Source: Sediminispirochaeta sp. (GTDB taxonomy: Bacteria; Spirochaetota; Spirochaetia; DSM-16054; Sediminispirochaetaceae). From it: DNA of 7,698 bases. The stretch spans positions 1 through 7,698 of the forward strand of contig DSBN01000286.1 of NCBI GenBank assembly GCA_011046055.1, in the 5' to 3' direction. Position 1 is the stretch's first letter. Each line of letters opens with the position of its first letter. The notes below the pieces were generated by a model that worked only from the letters and a program-made list of their open reading frames with translations, did no database searches and had not been told where the DNA came from. The translations under genes were made by a program, and so were the position numbers. This document shows, in pieces, positions 1 through 7,551 of the stretch.

Positions 1-849
1 CAATTCGTCCGCCTCGCGTACTATTTCGGAAAATGTTTTTTGTCGGACCGGTCGGTAGTAGTTCCCGGCGTGGCAGAAACGGCAGCCGTTGGGACATCCG
101 CGCATTATTTCTATAACCCCGTGATCTTGGACCACGGAAATACTTTGAACCGGCACCTTCCCCGTCGGCGGTGAGCTGAAGCCTTTCCACGGTACGCGGG
201 AGGCTCGCTCTTTTCTACCCGGAATCCACAGGGCATCGAAATCAGTGAACCGATCCAGTTTCTCCTGGCGAGATGCTCCGCTTTTCTTTAGTTCCAGGAG
301 CGCCGAAACAAGCTCGCCGAAACTCTCCTCCATTTCGCCGAGGTAGATGGCATCGAAGAAGTCGGCAAAAGGTGCAGGGTTGCTCAAGGCGGGACCGCCG
401 CCGATGATTATTGGCTCCGTCGCGCCTCTATCTTCTCTTTTCAAAGATATCCAACCGCGATCCAGTACCGTGAGAATTCCCGTGGCGCTGAGCTCGTATC
501 CAACGGAAAACCCGAGCATGTCCAACTCACACAGCGGGGTTCCCGATTCAAGGCTGAAAAGGGGAATATTCTTCTCTATCAAAAGCCTTTCGAAATCCGG
601 GGCCGGGGCAAAGACCCTATCGCAGACCACATCGTCCCGCTGGTTGAGGAATTGGTAGAGAAGCTTGACGGCGGTGTTGGACATACCGATTTCGTACAGA
701 TCGGGGAAGCAGATCGCCGTTCGCAGCCCATCCTTCGAAGAGGGGGCATCGTCATCGCGTGCGCCAAACTCCCCGCCGGTATAACGGCCGGGCATTTGGA
801 CCAGCGGTAGAATATCGGCAAGGTCTCGTTCAGGTATTATTCGGGTCAC
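1..849 (-). CDS. Radical SAM protein, TIGR03960-like (5' part; C-terminus beyond left edge)
   Basis: The frame stays open for 283 codons from a GTG start to the window edge, so only the N-terminal part of the protein is visible. Residues 41-175 resemble the N-terminal region of the TIGR03960 radical SAM family: FPDLYEIGMSN near 48-58, FSLESGTPL near 98-106, GFSVGYEL near 113-120, a GGGP turn near 150-153 and YLGEMEE near 169-175. This part probably has a B12-binding-like fold. Cys252, Cys256 and Cys259 (GCPNGCRFC) form the CxxxCxxC motif that binds the SAM-cleaving [4Fe-4S] cluster. The chosen GTG is preceded by an AGAGAG purine run and gives a family-like N-terminus. It starts 39 bases after rodA in the same direction. 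The biochemical function of this family is not settled to my knowledge; proteins of this type often lie next to or are fused with a DUF2344 protein, which would be out of view here. Family assignment is fairly secure, role unknown. Confidence 0.88.
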   Translation of the reverse strand, partial: MTRIIPERDLADILPLVQMPGRYTGGEFGARDDDAPSSKDGLRTAICFPDLYEIGMSNTAVKLLYQFLNQRDDVVCDRVFAPAPDFERLLIEKNIPLFSLESGTPLCELDMLGFSVGYELSATGILTVLDRGWISLKREDRGATEPIIIGGGPALSNPAPFADFFDAIYLGEMEESFGELVSALLELKKSGASRQEKLDRFTDFDALWIPGRKERASRVPWKGFSSPPTGKVPVQSISVVQDHGVIEIMRGCPNGCRFCHAGNYYRPVRQKTFSEIVREADEL

Positions 850-888
850 AACACTCTCTCTGTATTAAAAAAGTATAAAATCAAACAA

Positions 889-2232
889 CTAGTACTTATA
901 CCGGCGCAGATACATATTTTGTATCAATGCCAATCCAAAACAGGCGCTCCACAGGCTCGAACCGCCGTAAGACATGAAAATGAGGGGGATGCCGGTGATC
1001 GGCATTATCCCCAGAGTCATACCTATATTGACCAGTAAATGGAAAAAAATCATGAACAGAATCCCCGTTCCCGCGTAAACGGCGAAATTGTCGCCCACCT
1101 GCAGGAGTATCCAAAATCCCCTGATCAACAGCGTGGCAAACAGAAGCATCACTAACACCGAACCTGCAAAGCCCCACTCCTCGGCGAGTATAGAGAAGAT
1201 GAAATCCGTGCTCTGTTCCGGGAGAAACTGATAATGGCTCTGAGTTCCGTGGAGAAAGCCCTTGCCCCAAAGACCTCCGGATCCGACCGCAGTGAGAGAC
1301 TGTATCACATGCCACCCGCTTCCTCGAGGGTCGACCTCTGGGCGAATAAACACGATCAAACGCATGATCTGGTAATCCTTGAGAGAAGAACGCAGCAGAA
1401 AGGATATACCCAGAGAAACCCCGACCAGGGCAAAAAAAACAGCGATCCACCGGAAATAAGCTTGACCGGTGTACTTTTTGCCTATAAAGGCCAGTACGCC
1501 GACAAAGAGAAAGACCGCCGTGGTGAGCAGCAGAAGTCGAACGTCTTCGAACAGTGTCAGCCAGCGGTACTCCTGCTGAAGGATATATCTTTCCCAGACC
1601 GGCAGTACCGCAAAGAACACGGTCAAAATACCAATGCTCATCAGGTAGAATAACAGCTTACTATTTGCACCGGCGACGAAACTGACCGCGAAAAAAATAG
1701 GAATGAAGACCAGAGTCGTACCCATATCCGGTTGCATGAGTATTAGGATCATGGGCAGGATAGTCAACAAGAGCCCGACTATAAAGGTTCTGAAACTTGC
1801 AATGTTCGCCGTGCTTCGATTGTAGTAGGCTGAAAGCGCCAGGACGAGGCTGAGTTTCATAAACTCCGAAGGTTGCACTCCGAAACCGAAGAGCCCCAAC
1901 CAAGACCGAGCTCCGTTGACAACCTTGCCGAACATTAAGGTGACAATAAGCAGCAGAATATTCAAGAAATATATTGTAAACGCCCATTTCTCAAAATTTC
2001 GATACTGGGGTATTTGGACGACAAAATAGAGAATCAAGGCGCCGGCTATCCAGATAATCTGTTGTATGTACTCCTCGGAAGTAAGCTCTCCCACGGAGTT
2101 CACTCCGCTGGAGTAGATGAAGAGGACTCCTATGGCCATCAAAGCAAGCATAACGAAAAAAAGGAGAAAATCAAATCCAAACAAGGAAGGCTTCGACTCC
2201 CCCATCCCCAAGCCCGACTTAGTGCCTATCAT
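889..2232 (-). CDS. rodA: Rod shape-determining protein RodA, SEDS peptidoglycan glycosyltransferase
   Basis: RodA is the polytopic SEDS enzyme that polymerises lipid II into glycan strands for side-wall growth, paired with PBP2. SEDS hallmarks seen: WLGLFGFGVQPSEFMK near 111-126, QPDMGTT near 167-173, the long extracytoplasmic segment with GSGWHVIQS (304-312) and GSGGLWGKGFLHGTQS (317-332), then LPEQSTDFIF, and a C-terminal GIPLIFMSYGGSS near 418-430. Asp343 in STDFIF aligns with the essential E. coli RodA Asp262 (HTDFIF). At 447 residues it is clearly longer than E. coli RodA (370). Most of the excess is an insertion at about residues 214-282 that holds two further hydrophobic stretches (about 233-251 and 262-280), suggesting about 12 rather than 10 membrane helices. 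The start lies inside the end of mrdA (14-base overlap) with a GGGGATGG-type site 7 bases ahead, pointing to translational coupling. A second ATG at codon 10 is possible. FtsW is less likely given the adjacent PBP2 and mreBCD. Confidence 0.96.
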   Translation of the reverse strand: MIGTKSGLGMGESKPSLFGFDFLLFFVMLALMAIGVLFIYSSGVNSVGELTSEEYIQQIIWIAGALILYFVVQIPQYRNFEKWAFTIYFLNILLLIVTLMFGKVVNGARSWLGLFGFGVQPSEFMKLSLVLALSAYYNRSTANIASFRTFIVGLLLTILPMILILMQPDMGTTLVFIPIFFAVSFVAGANSKLLFYLMSIGILTVFFAVLPVWERYILQQEYRWLTLFEDVRLLLLTTAVFLFVGVLAFIGKKYTGQAYFRWIAVFFALVGVSLGISFLLRSSLKDYQIMRLIVFIRPEVDPRGSGWHVIQSLTAVGSGGLWGKGFLHGTQSHYQFLPEQSTDFIFSILAEEWGFAGSVLVMLLFATLLIRGFWILLQVGDNFAVYAGTGILFMIFFHLLVNIGMTLGIMPITGIPLIFMSYGGSSLWSACFGLALIQNMYLRRYKY

Positions 2233-4084
2233 TGTGCAGCCATCCCCAGTTCAAAGCCTCTATGGCTTCATCGTAATTTTGATCCGCAAAGATCCCCTGA
2301 AAAATAATATTTGCCGCTCGTACGGCCCACCACTCCCAGTCGTTTCCAGCCTCCACCATCGTCACGACGACGATACGATCTTCGATGGGAGCGTCGTAGG
2401 GTCCATATGCGGCAAACCATGCGGTCCAGCTGTTCTCCAGCCCGACCTCACCGGTACCGGTCTTTCCGGCGACTTTGACCGCTTCGGTGGTAATCACCAC
2501 CTCGGCGGTGCCGTCGGTGATCACGTACCTCATCTTGTCCTGTACTTCGCGAAAAACCTCGCTCCTGATCGATGAAGTTCTGAGCACCTCCGGTTCGACC
2601 TCCTCTATGACCTGAGCGTTTGAGGGATCCACTACCTGCTTGAGCAGGTGGGGCCGATAGACATGGCCCTCGTTGGCGATCATGGCGATCATGTTTGCCA
2701 TCTGCATCGGGGTCACACTTAGAGCTCCCTGCCCAATGGACACATTTACCGTGTCTCCGCCCACCCAAGGGCTGTTGTAGGTGGCGGCCTTCCATTCGGG
2801 GGTAGGAACCAGGCCCCTCACCTCTCCCGGAATATCAATGCCGGTGAACTCTCCGAAACCATAGGAGCGAGCGTAGCGAGCTATAGCTTCTATACCCAGG
2901 TGATTCAGACCCAGGTTGTAGAAATAGACATTACAGGACTCGGCCAGACCGCTGGTCAGATCAACCGGACCGTGCCCCTCCTCCACGTGACAGTTGAAAT
3001 AGCGGTTTCCGACTCTCAATCGACCGGTACAGTTGATTTCCCTCTCCGGGTCTATGGCTTCTTCCTCCAGGGCTGCGGTGGTCATTACCACCTTGAATGT
3101 CGAAGCTGGAGAATAACTGGCTTGAATACTACGGTTGATAAACGGGTGTTTGGGGTCCAAGGCGTACTGGCGGTAGTAACGTTCCGCTTCAGCTTGGTAG
3201 AAGCGGTTCGCGTCGAACCAGGGGTAAGATACCATAGCCAGGATCTCCCCAGTGGAAGCGTCCAAGACAACCGCCGAACCCATCCGTTCCCCTAGAGCTT
3301 CCTCGGTGAGTTTTTGGATATTCCGGTCGATTGTCAAAACTAGATCGTTCCCGTTGATCGGCGGCTCTTCGACGTACTGTCTTTCTTGTACCTGGCGCCC
3401 TTGAACGTCCACGACTTTATAACGTTTGCCCGGACTGCCGCGGAGTATATCGTCATACTGACGCTCGACACCGGTTTTTCCAAGAACCGAGTTGATGTTG
3501 TACCCTCGGTTGTACATCACCTGCAGTTCCTCTCGAGAGATATTTCCTACGTATCCTAGGAAATGGATCATCGAGTCCACGTCCCGGTAGTTGCGAATGG
3601 GCTTGCTCTGCCAAGTCACACCGGGAAACTCGTCGATGCGTTCGGCTATATGACTGATGGTGTGGAAGGGCACCCCGCTTTTGATTTCCACCGCCTGATA
3701 GAGAGAACGATACGCCTGGGGAATCTTTTTGATGATGCTCTCCTTCGAGACGGCCAACACGCCGGAGAGCTTGCCCGCCACTTCGTCGAGTTCCCGGTCG
3801 CTCAAGTCACCGGGGATTATATTCACCGCAAAGCTGTCGATGTTGCTTACCAAGGGCGCATCGTGATTACGATCGAAAATCTCCCCCCTCTGGGCGGGGA
3901 TAGGGGTCACCCTCCGCGACACGGCGCGAGCCCGGTTCTGATACTCCGAGCCTTTGACTATCTGTAAATGGTAGAGAAAAGCAATGTAAAAAAGAATCGA
4001 GATGCCGATTACAGTGATAATGCTATATATTCTGGGTTTGAAACGACGCTTCACGGTGTCAAGGGAATGGTAGGCTTCGCTCAC
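2219..4084 (-). CDS. mrdA: Penicillin-binding protein 2, class B elongation transpeptidase
   Basis: PBP2 is a monofunctional DD-transpeptidase that crosslinks glycan strands made by RodA during elongation. The 621-residue protein has a short cytoplasmic N-terminus, one membrane anchor at about 20-40, and a dimerisation/pedestal region (about 50-240) containing the typical R-GEIFDRN stretch (66-73) and GKTGVERQYDDILRG (202-216). The transpeptidase domain carries all three active-site motifs: SxxK as S328-T-F-K331 (nucleophile Ser328), SxN as S383-C-N385, and K541-T-G543. The length is normal for PBP2. Four residues that could bind metal lie between the first two motifs: Cys352, Cys365, His371 and Cys384. 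The GTG start overlaps the mreD stop as GTGA. An AAGGAG lies about 14 bases ahead, rather far, so coupling to mreD translation is likely. FtsI (PBP3) is ruled out by context and by the PBP2-like motif surroundings. Confidence 0.96.
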   Translation of the reverse strand: MSEAYHSLDTVKRRFKPRIYSIITVIGISILFYIAFLYHLQIVKGSEYQNRARAVSRRVTPIPAQRGEIFDRNHDAPLVSNIDSFAVNIIPGDLSDRELDEVAGKLSGVLAVSKESIIKKIPQAYRSLYQAVEIKSGVPFHTISHIAERIDEFPGVTWQSKPIRNYRDVDSMIHFLGYVGNISREELQVMYNRGYNINSVLGKTGVERQYDDILRGSPGKRYKVVDVQGRQVQERQYVEEPPINGNDLVLTIDRNIQKLTEEALGERMGSAVVLDASTGEILAMVSYPWFDANRFYQAEAERYYRQYALDPKHPFINRSIQASYSPASTFKVVMTTAALEEEAIDPEREINCTGRLRVGNRYFNCHVEEGHGPVDLTSGLAESCNVYFYNLGLNHLGIEAIARYARSYGFGEFTGIDIPGEVRGLVPTPEWKAATYNSPWVGGDTVNVSIGQGALSVTPMQMANMIAMIANEGHVYRPHLLKQVVDPSNAQVIEEVEPEVLRTSSIRSEVFREVQDKMRYVITDGTAEVVITTEAVKVAGKTGTGEVGLENSWTAWFAAYGPYDAPIEDRIVVVTMVEAGNDWEWWAVRAANIIFQGIFADQNYDEAIEALNWGWLHNDRH

Positions 4085-4587
4085 AACTGATTAACCTGCT
4101 CCTTTGACAATTTCAAGAGCCACAGCAAAGCAAAAATAAAAGGGGAGAGAAAAATCTGCATCCCAATTTGGATGAGTACCTCTTCGGAAGCAAGACCTTG
4201 AATGCGGTCGGGAATAAAGATCAAGAGCAGAAAGAAGGAGAGCGTCAATTTGATCAACGAAGCCGCCAAGGCAAAGATCAGAGGCATGGCCAGGCCGTCC
4301 AGATATACCTTTCCTCTGGTCAAGCCAAACAGATAGCCGATCGAGGTGTAGAGAAAGCTGTGATACCCCAGAGGAGAGAAGCTTAAAAAGTCCAGCAGAA
4401 GTCCGGAGCTGAAGCCGGCAAGCATACCTGTCATGGTGCCGTCCTGGTGGGCGAAAAAAACCAAGAAAAGTAGTACCAGATCCACCCGCAGTTGTCTGAG
4501 CAGAGGCGGGGGCAGTATCCCCGTCTGTAGCAGCGAGATCAGCAGCAGCAAAGCTATGAAGACCCAAGATGGAGTTCTTCTGCTCAT
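4081..4587 (-). CDS. mreD: Rod shape-determining protein MreD, integral membrane
   Basis: This small, very hydrophobic protein (168 residues) has about five or six predicted membrane helices, roughly at 9-25, 34-47, 53-70, 76-90, 100-125 and 138-160. MreD is poorly conserved in sequence, but two features fit the family: its typical length of about 160-170, and the helix-2/3 region with DLVLLFLVFFAHQDG followed by a glycine-rich AGFSSGLLLDFLS (56-69), which resembles the MreD G-F-x-G-L-x-x-D pattern. The position between mreC and mrdA settles the call. MreD bridges MreC and other Rod-complex members in the inner membrane. The ATG overlaps the mreC stop (ATGA) and is preceded by a strong GAGGGGGG six bases upstream. 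Its own stop overlaps the next start (GTGA), so mreC, mreD and mrdA are probably translationally coupled. Confidence 0.92.
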   Translation of the reverse strand: MSRRTPSWVFIALLLLISLLQTGILPPPLLRQLRVDLVLLFLVFFAHQDGTMTGMLAGFSSGLLLDFLSFSPLGYHSFLYTSIGYLFGLTRGKVYLDGLAMPLIFALAASLIKLTLSFFLLLIFIPDRIQGLASEEVLIQIGMQIFLSPFIFALLWLLKLSKEQVNQL

Positions 4588-5435
4588 TCCCCGCCCCCCT
4601 CGGTGAGTACGAAAACATGCTCCAATCTAGAAAAATCAACCAGCGGCCTAATCTCAAGCGTCAATGAGGACTCCCATTCCGCGGCGCGAACCTCCTCCAC
4701 CCTCCCGATGTAAAGATCCGCTGGAAACAGCGAGCGCAGCCCCGATGTAATCACCAAGTCACCGTACTGAATGCTGTCTCGGGCCTGCTTGTTTATATAC
4801 TCCATTATCAATGTGCTCTGTCCCTGCCCCATGCCATTGACCAGACCTTCATATCGAGAATCCCTCATACGGGCGGCGACGTAGGATTGAACATCGGTTA
4901 TAGGAAGGACCTTGGCGCTGGAACGGCTCAAGCTCTGAACTCTGCCGACCAGGGCCGGCAAACCGTCAACCAAAGCAATCACCGGTGCGGCTTTCTTCAA
5001 TCCATGAGACTCTCCCTGGTTGATGGTGAAGCCTCTGAACAAGACACCCGGTTCCTTGGCGATCACCCGGGCGTTCAGGTGCTCGAATTCCGTCTGTTCC
5101 GACTGGGTGAGAATCCGTCGTAAACGACTGTTCTCCTCTTGCAGATCGATCAACCGCCGCTCCATACTCCGGTACTCTAAGAGTTTTTTCTGCAGCTCTT
5201 GGTACTCTCCCCGTATCTCTCGAAGTTCTCCAAAAGAGCGGAACACATCATTAACCCATAGTCCCACTCCCGAAATCCCCCGCTGGATTGTCGCGAAAAA
5301 CGAGTAGCCCAGTTGTTTAGAGCCGTTACTGATGTCGTTTGACTGTACCGCCAAAGCGATTAATGAAAATCCCAACAGTACGAGCAGGACCAAGGTGTTT
5401 CTTTTCTTTTTGAGATAGCTGAACAGACTTTCCAT
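4584..5435 (-). CDS. mreC: Rod shape-determining protein MreC
   Basis: MreC is a bitopic scaffold that connects the MreB filament to PBP2 and can switch PBP2-RodA into its active state. The 283-residue protein shows a basic N-terminus (KKKR near 9-12), one membrane helix (about 14-30), and a heptad-rich coiled coil at about 66-110 (ELREIRGEYQELQKKLLEYR and onward) through which MreC dimerises. An extracytoplasmic beta-rich domain runs from about 120 to 277. Characteristic family stretches are GLVNGMGQG (197-205), GDLVITSGLRSLFPADLYIG (225-244) and IRPLVDFSRLEHVFVL (262-277). The length is usual for the family. The ATG lies 21 bases after the mreB stop, and its Shine-Dalgarno is weak (around CGGTCGGA), so ribosome re-initiation from mreB is plausible. 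Confidence 0.95.
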   Translation of the reverse strand: MESLFSYLKKKRNTLVLLVLLGFSLIALAVQSNDISNGSKQLGYSFFATIQRGISGVGLWVNDVFRSFGELREIRGEYQELQKKLLEYRSMERRLIDLQEENSRLRRILTQSEQTEFEHLNARVIAKEPGVLFRGFTINQGESHGLKKAAPVIALVDGLPALVGRVQSLSRSSAKVLPITDVQSYVAARMRDSRYEGLVNGMGQGQSTLIMEYINKQARDSIQYGDLVITSGLRSLFPADLYIGRVEEVRAAEWESSLTLEIRPLVDFSRLEHVFVLTEGGGE

Positions 5436-5456
5436 TCCGACCGTGCTTAAGAGGCT

Positions 5457-6512
5457 CTATTTGGAGCCCGAGCTCATGTAGTTATAAATTGTCTTGCTGC
5501 CGTTATTCCCCTGGCGCACATGTTCAAAATACTTCCCCGCCCCTTGGGCGACACAGAGTAGCGGCTCCTCCGCCAGAATTACCGGAACACCGGTCTCCTT
5601 GGCTATCAGCTTCGGCAGACCTTTCAGCAGGGAGCCGCCTCCGGTCATTACGATGCCCCGTTCGACTATATCGGCGGCCAGTTCAGGCGGGGTCTGCCCC
5701 AGGGTCCTTTTGATCTCCTCGATAACGGAGTTGATCGGTTCCTGCAAGGCCTCCCGCACCTCAACGCTGTCTATCTCCAACCTTCTTGGTAGACCAGTAA
5801 TCGCGTCGGTGCCTTTGATCTCCATTTTTTCGATCTGTTTGTCCGCGGCGGCGTTTCCGATGCTCATTTTGAGAGTTTCGGCGGTCTGCTCGCCAACTAT
5901 CAGATTGTGGACGCTCCGTACGGGTTTGATGATCGCCTCATCGAACTCATCTCCACCTAGGCGGATGGCGTTGGTTACCACCATTCCCCCGAGAGAGATG
6001 ACCGAAATCTCGGTGGTTCCGCCGCCAATATCGCAGACCATGTGGCCGGCGGGTTCAAAAATCGGTATGTTGGCTCCTATTGCGGCGGCCAAAGACTCCT
6101 CTATTACCTTCACCTCACGGGCTCCCGCCTTGTAGGCGCTCTCCTCGACCGCTCGCCGCTCGACTTCGGTGATACAGGTGGGTACTCCGATCACCATACG
6201 CGGCTTGACGAACCACCGTCGGGGAAGAATTTTGGTGATAAAGTATCGAATCATCTTTTCGGTGGTCTCCAAATCGGCGATCACACCGTCCCGCAAGGGG
6301 CGAATTGCGATGATGTCACCGGGAGTTTTCCAAAGCATTCTCTTTGCTTCCACGCCAACGGCGACCACCTTTTTGGTCCCCCGCTCTACGGCCACTACTG
6401 AAGGCTCGCTAACTACTATTCCCTTGCCTCGTACATAGATCAGAGTGTTGCAAGTTCCCAAGTCTATGCCTATATCCGTTGAAAAAGTATCGGTGAGACG
6501 TTTAAACGCCAT
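5457..6512 (-). CDS. mreB: Rod shape-determining protein MreB, bacterial actin
   Basis: MreB is an ATP-binding actin homologue that polymerises on the inner membrane face and directs the elongation machinery. From the chosen ATG the product is 351 residues ([10 protein letters not shown]...), close to the usual size. Actin-superfamily ATPase motifs are visible: phosphate-1 loop [11 protein letters not shown] (13-23), connect-1 region [11 protein letters not shown] (136-146), phosphate-2 [12 protein letters not shown] (160-171), adenosine site [13 protein letters not shown] (288-300) and [13 protein letters not shown] (318-330). Residues 1-10 ([10 protein letters not shown]) could form the short membrane-binding region typical of MreB. 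The frame is also open upstream to a TTG and an ATG (positions 6530 and 6521), but those starts sit within or directly against the GGGAGGA ribosome binding site. The ATG at 6512 has ideal spacing (9 bases). It follows the TPR gene by 27 bases with no visible terminator. Confidence 0.97.
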   Translation of the reverse strand: MAFKRLTDTFSTDIGIDLGTCNTLIYVRGKGIVVSEPSVVAVERGTKKVVAVGVEAKRMLWKTPGDIIAIRPLRDGVIADLETTEKMIRYFITKILPRRWFVKPRMVIGVPTCITEVERRAVEESAYKAGAREVKVIEESLAAAIGANIPIFEPAGHMVCDIGGGTTEISVISLGGMVVTNAIRLGGDEFDEAIIKPVRSVHNLIVGEQTAETLKMSIGNAAADKQIEKMEIKGTDAITGLPRRLEIDSVEVREALQEPINSVIEEIKRTLGQTPPELAADIVERGIVMTGGGSLLKGLPKLIAKETGVPVILAEEPLLCVAQGAGKYFEHVRQGNNGSKTIYNYMSSGSK

Positions 6513-6521
6513 ATCAGTCAT

Positions 6522-6528
6522 TCCTCCC
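6522..6528 (-). promoter_or_regulatory. Ribosome binding site that decides the mreB start
   Basis: Read on the minus strand this is GGGAGGA, a near-perfect Shine-Dalgarno, 9 bases before the ATG at 6512. The in-frame ATG at 6521 immediately abuts it, leaving no spacer, and the in-frame TTG at 6530 starts just before it. The site therefore favours the 351-residue MreB over versions three or six residues longer. Confidence 0.75.
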
Positions 6529-6539
6529 AAATAAAATAA

Positions 6540-7523
6540 TTAATAAAGTTTCAGTAGTGCGCCGTAGTGTGAAGGATCGATTTGTAGGGCTTTCCTCCAT
6601 TCCGCACGGGCTTTTACCCTGTCGTCCATCCTATCATAAATATCGCCCAAATAGTAATGGGCATCCGCCGATTCGGGATCTATCGACAGTATTTTTTCGT
6701 ATTGCGCCTGTGCTTTTTCGTATTCCTCGTTTTCGATATATATATTTCCCAGTACGAATCGACTCTTTAACTCTACGGTTTTTTCTTCAGTAGAATGAAC
6801 CGCTCGCAGCAGAAAATCAAGAGCCCGATCGTAATTTTCTAATTTGTGATATATTTGACCTATTGTCATATAGAGCAGCGGTTCCGGATCGCGCTCGAGG
6901 GCCTGTAGGAAGTGCTCCACGCTGCGCTGGTAGTCCCCCAACTCATTGTAAGCCAGCCCAAGGTAACGGTAGGTATCTATCGATTCGTACCCCGCTTCTA
7001 TAGATGCTTTCAGGTGTTTTACCGCCTGATCTACGTAGAAGCGGCCTTTGTGATAGTAGGTTTTACCGAGAACGTAGTGGATTTCACCCTTCATCGGAGG
7101 GTCGGGAGCAATCAGCGCCTTTCTCAAATTCACCACGGCCTGGTCGTAGAGAGGAATCTGGTCCTCCAGGCTGTAGAGACTGTTTCCACGGTAAAAGTAG
7201 GCAAATCCATTGACCGCGAGATACTTGGCATCCAGTGGATGTTCCGAGAGGTGCTGTTCGCAGACATTGTTTATTCGCACGTACTCTTTATTTTGCCACA
7301 GCTCTTCGATGCTTTGATCTTCAGCGGTATCCATTTCTATAGGAGATTCTGACTCACTCGATTCAGTATTCTGTTCTTCCTCAGCCTGGAATGGATTGTA
7401 GTAGTAGAGGGCAAAAATGCCGGAGCTGAGAAGTCCAAGGATCAGCGTCCACACAACAAGACGTCTGGGGCTCTTCTTCTCTCTCTTTGAAGCAAATTGG
7501 TATCTACTCTCGGGCAGTTGCAT
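6540..7523 (-). CDS. Membrane-anchored tetratricopeptide-repeat (TPR) protein
   Basis: The 327-residue protein has a basic cytoplasmic N-terminus (KREKKSPRR at 13-21), one membrane helix at about 22-41, then a Glu/Ser-rich acidic linker (about 47-75). The rest is a TPR-type helical array. The clearest units are at about 146-179 (LGKTYYHKG core), 181-214 (LGLAYNELGDY...ALERDPE), 215-248 (IGQIYHKLENYDRAL), 252-285 (LGNIYIENEEYEKAQAQYEKIL) and 286-319 (LGDIYDRMDDRVKARAEWRKAL...DP). A degenerate unit is likely around 74-140. Positive-inside topology places the TPRs outside the cytoplasm, where they would serve protein-protein contacts. It is the first protein gene of the cluster, 27 bases ahead of mreB, and no rodZ is visible, so a role as an elongation-complex scaffold is a reasonable inference but unproven. 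The ATG has only a weak upstream site (AGGAT, about 13 bases away). I do not recognise a named gene. Confidence 0.9.
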   Translation of the reverse strand: MQLPESRYQFASKREKKSPRRLVVWTLILGLLSSGIFALYYYNPFQAEEEQNTESSESESPIEMDTAEDQSIEELWQNKEYVRINNVCEQHLSEHPLDAKYLAVNGFAYFYRGNSLYSLEDQIPLYDQAVVNLRKALIAPDPPMKGEIHYVLGKTYYHKGRFYVDQAVKHLKASIEAGYESIDTYRYLGLAYNELGDYQRSVEHFLQALERDPEPLLYMTIGQIYHKLENYDRALDFLLRAVHSTEEKTVELKSRFVLGNIYIENEEYEKAQAQYEKILSIDPESADAHYYLGDIYDRMDDRVKARAEWRKALQIDPSHYGALLKLY

Positions 7524-7543
7524 GCTATTGAGCCAATCCTATT

Positions 7544-7551
7544 AAAAAAAA
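7544..7551 (-). terminator. Possible rnpB 3' end signal (T8 tract)
   Basis: Eight consecutive T on the minus strand immediately follow the presumed 3' strand of the RNase P RNA P1 helix. No strong local hairpin sits directly before it; the only candidate stem is the long-range P1 pairing with the unseen 5' end. It could be a weak or partial terminator that lets some transcripts run into the TPR-mreB cluster, or just an AT-rich spacer trimmed by nucleases. Confidence 0.35.

Noticed and set aside
347..658. 103-codon plus-strand frame opposite the radical SAM gene
   Set aside because: The minus-strand frame is open for 283 codons and matches a known family including its Fe-S motif. The plus-strand product looks like a complement artefact.
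866..888. Possible promoter before the radical SAM gene (TATACT-like hexamer at 877-872, minus strand)
   Set aside because: The gap is AT-rich and the hexamer resembles a -10 box, but no TTGACA-like -35 lies 16-18 bases upstream. It is too weak to call, although a start site here would separate this gene from the operon.
896..1450. 184-codon minus-strand frame inside rodA
   Set aside because: It is a shifted reading of rodA. The rodA frame has all the SEDS motifs and this one lacks any coherent hydrophobic pattern.
4091..4657. 188-codon minus-strand frame covering the mreC end and mreD
   Set aside because: It is an out-of-frame shadow. The mreC and mreD frames carry family motifs, membrane segments and the ATGA junction, whereas this frame gives a low-hydrophobicity, Arg/Ser/Gly-rich product.
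5494..6135. 213-codon plus-strand open frame antisense to mreB
   Set aside because: It is wholly inside mreB, its translation has no recognisable domain and is rich in Ser, Pro and Ile as expected for a complement of conserved coding sequence. No ribosome binding site was evident.
6513..6539. Terminator or separate promoter between the TPR gene and mreB
   Set aside because: The 27-base gap holds only an AT-rich bit and the mreB ribosome binding site. No inverted repeat or T run was seen.
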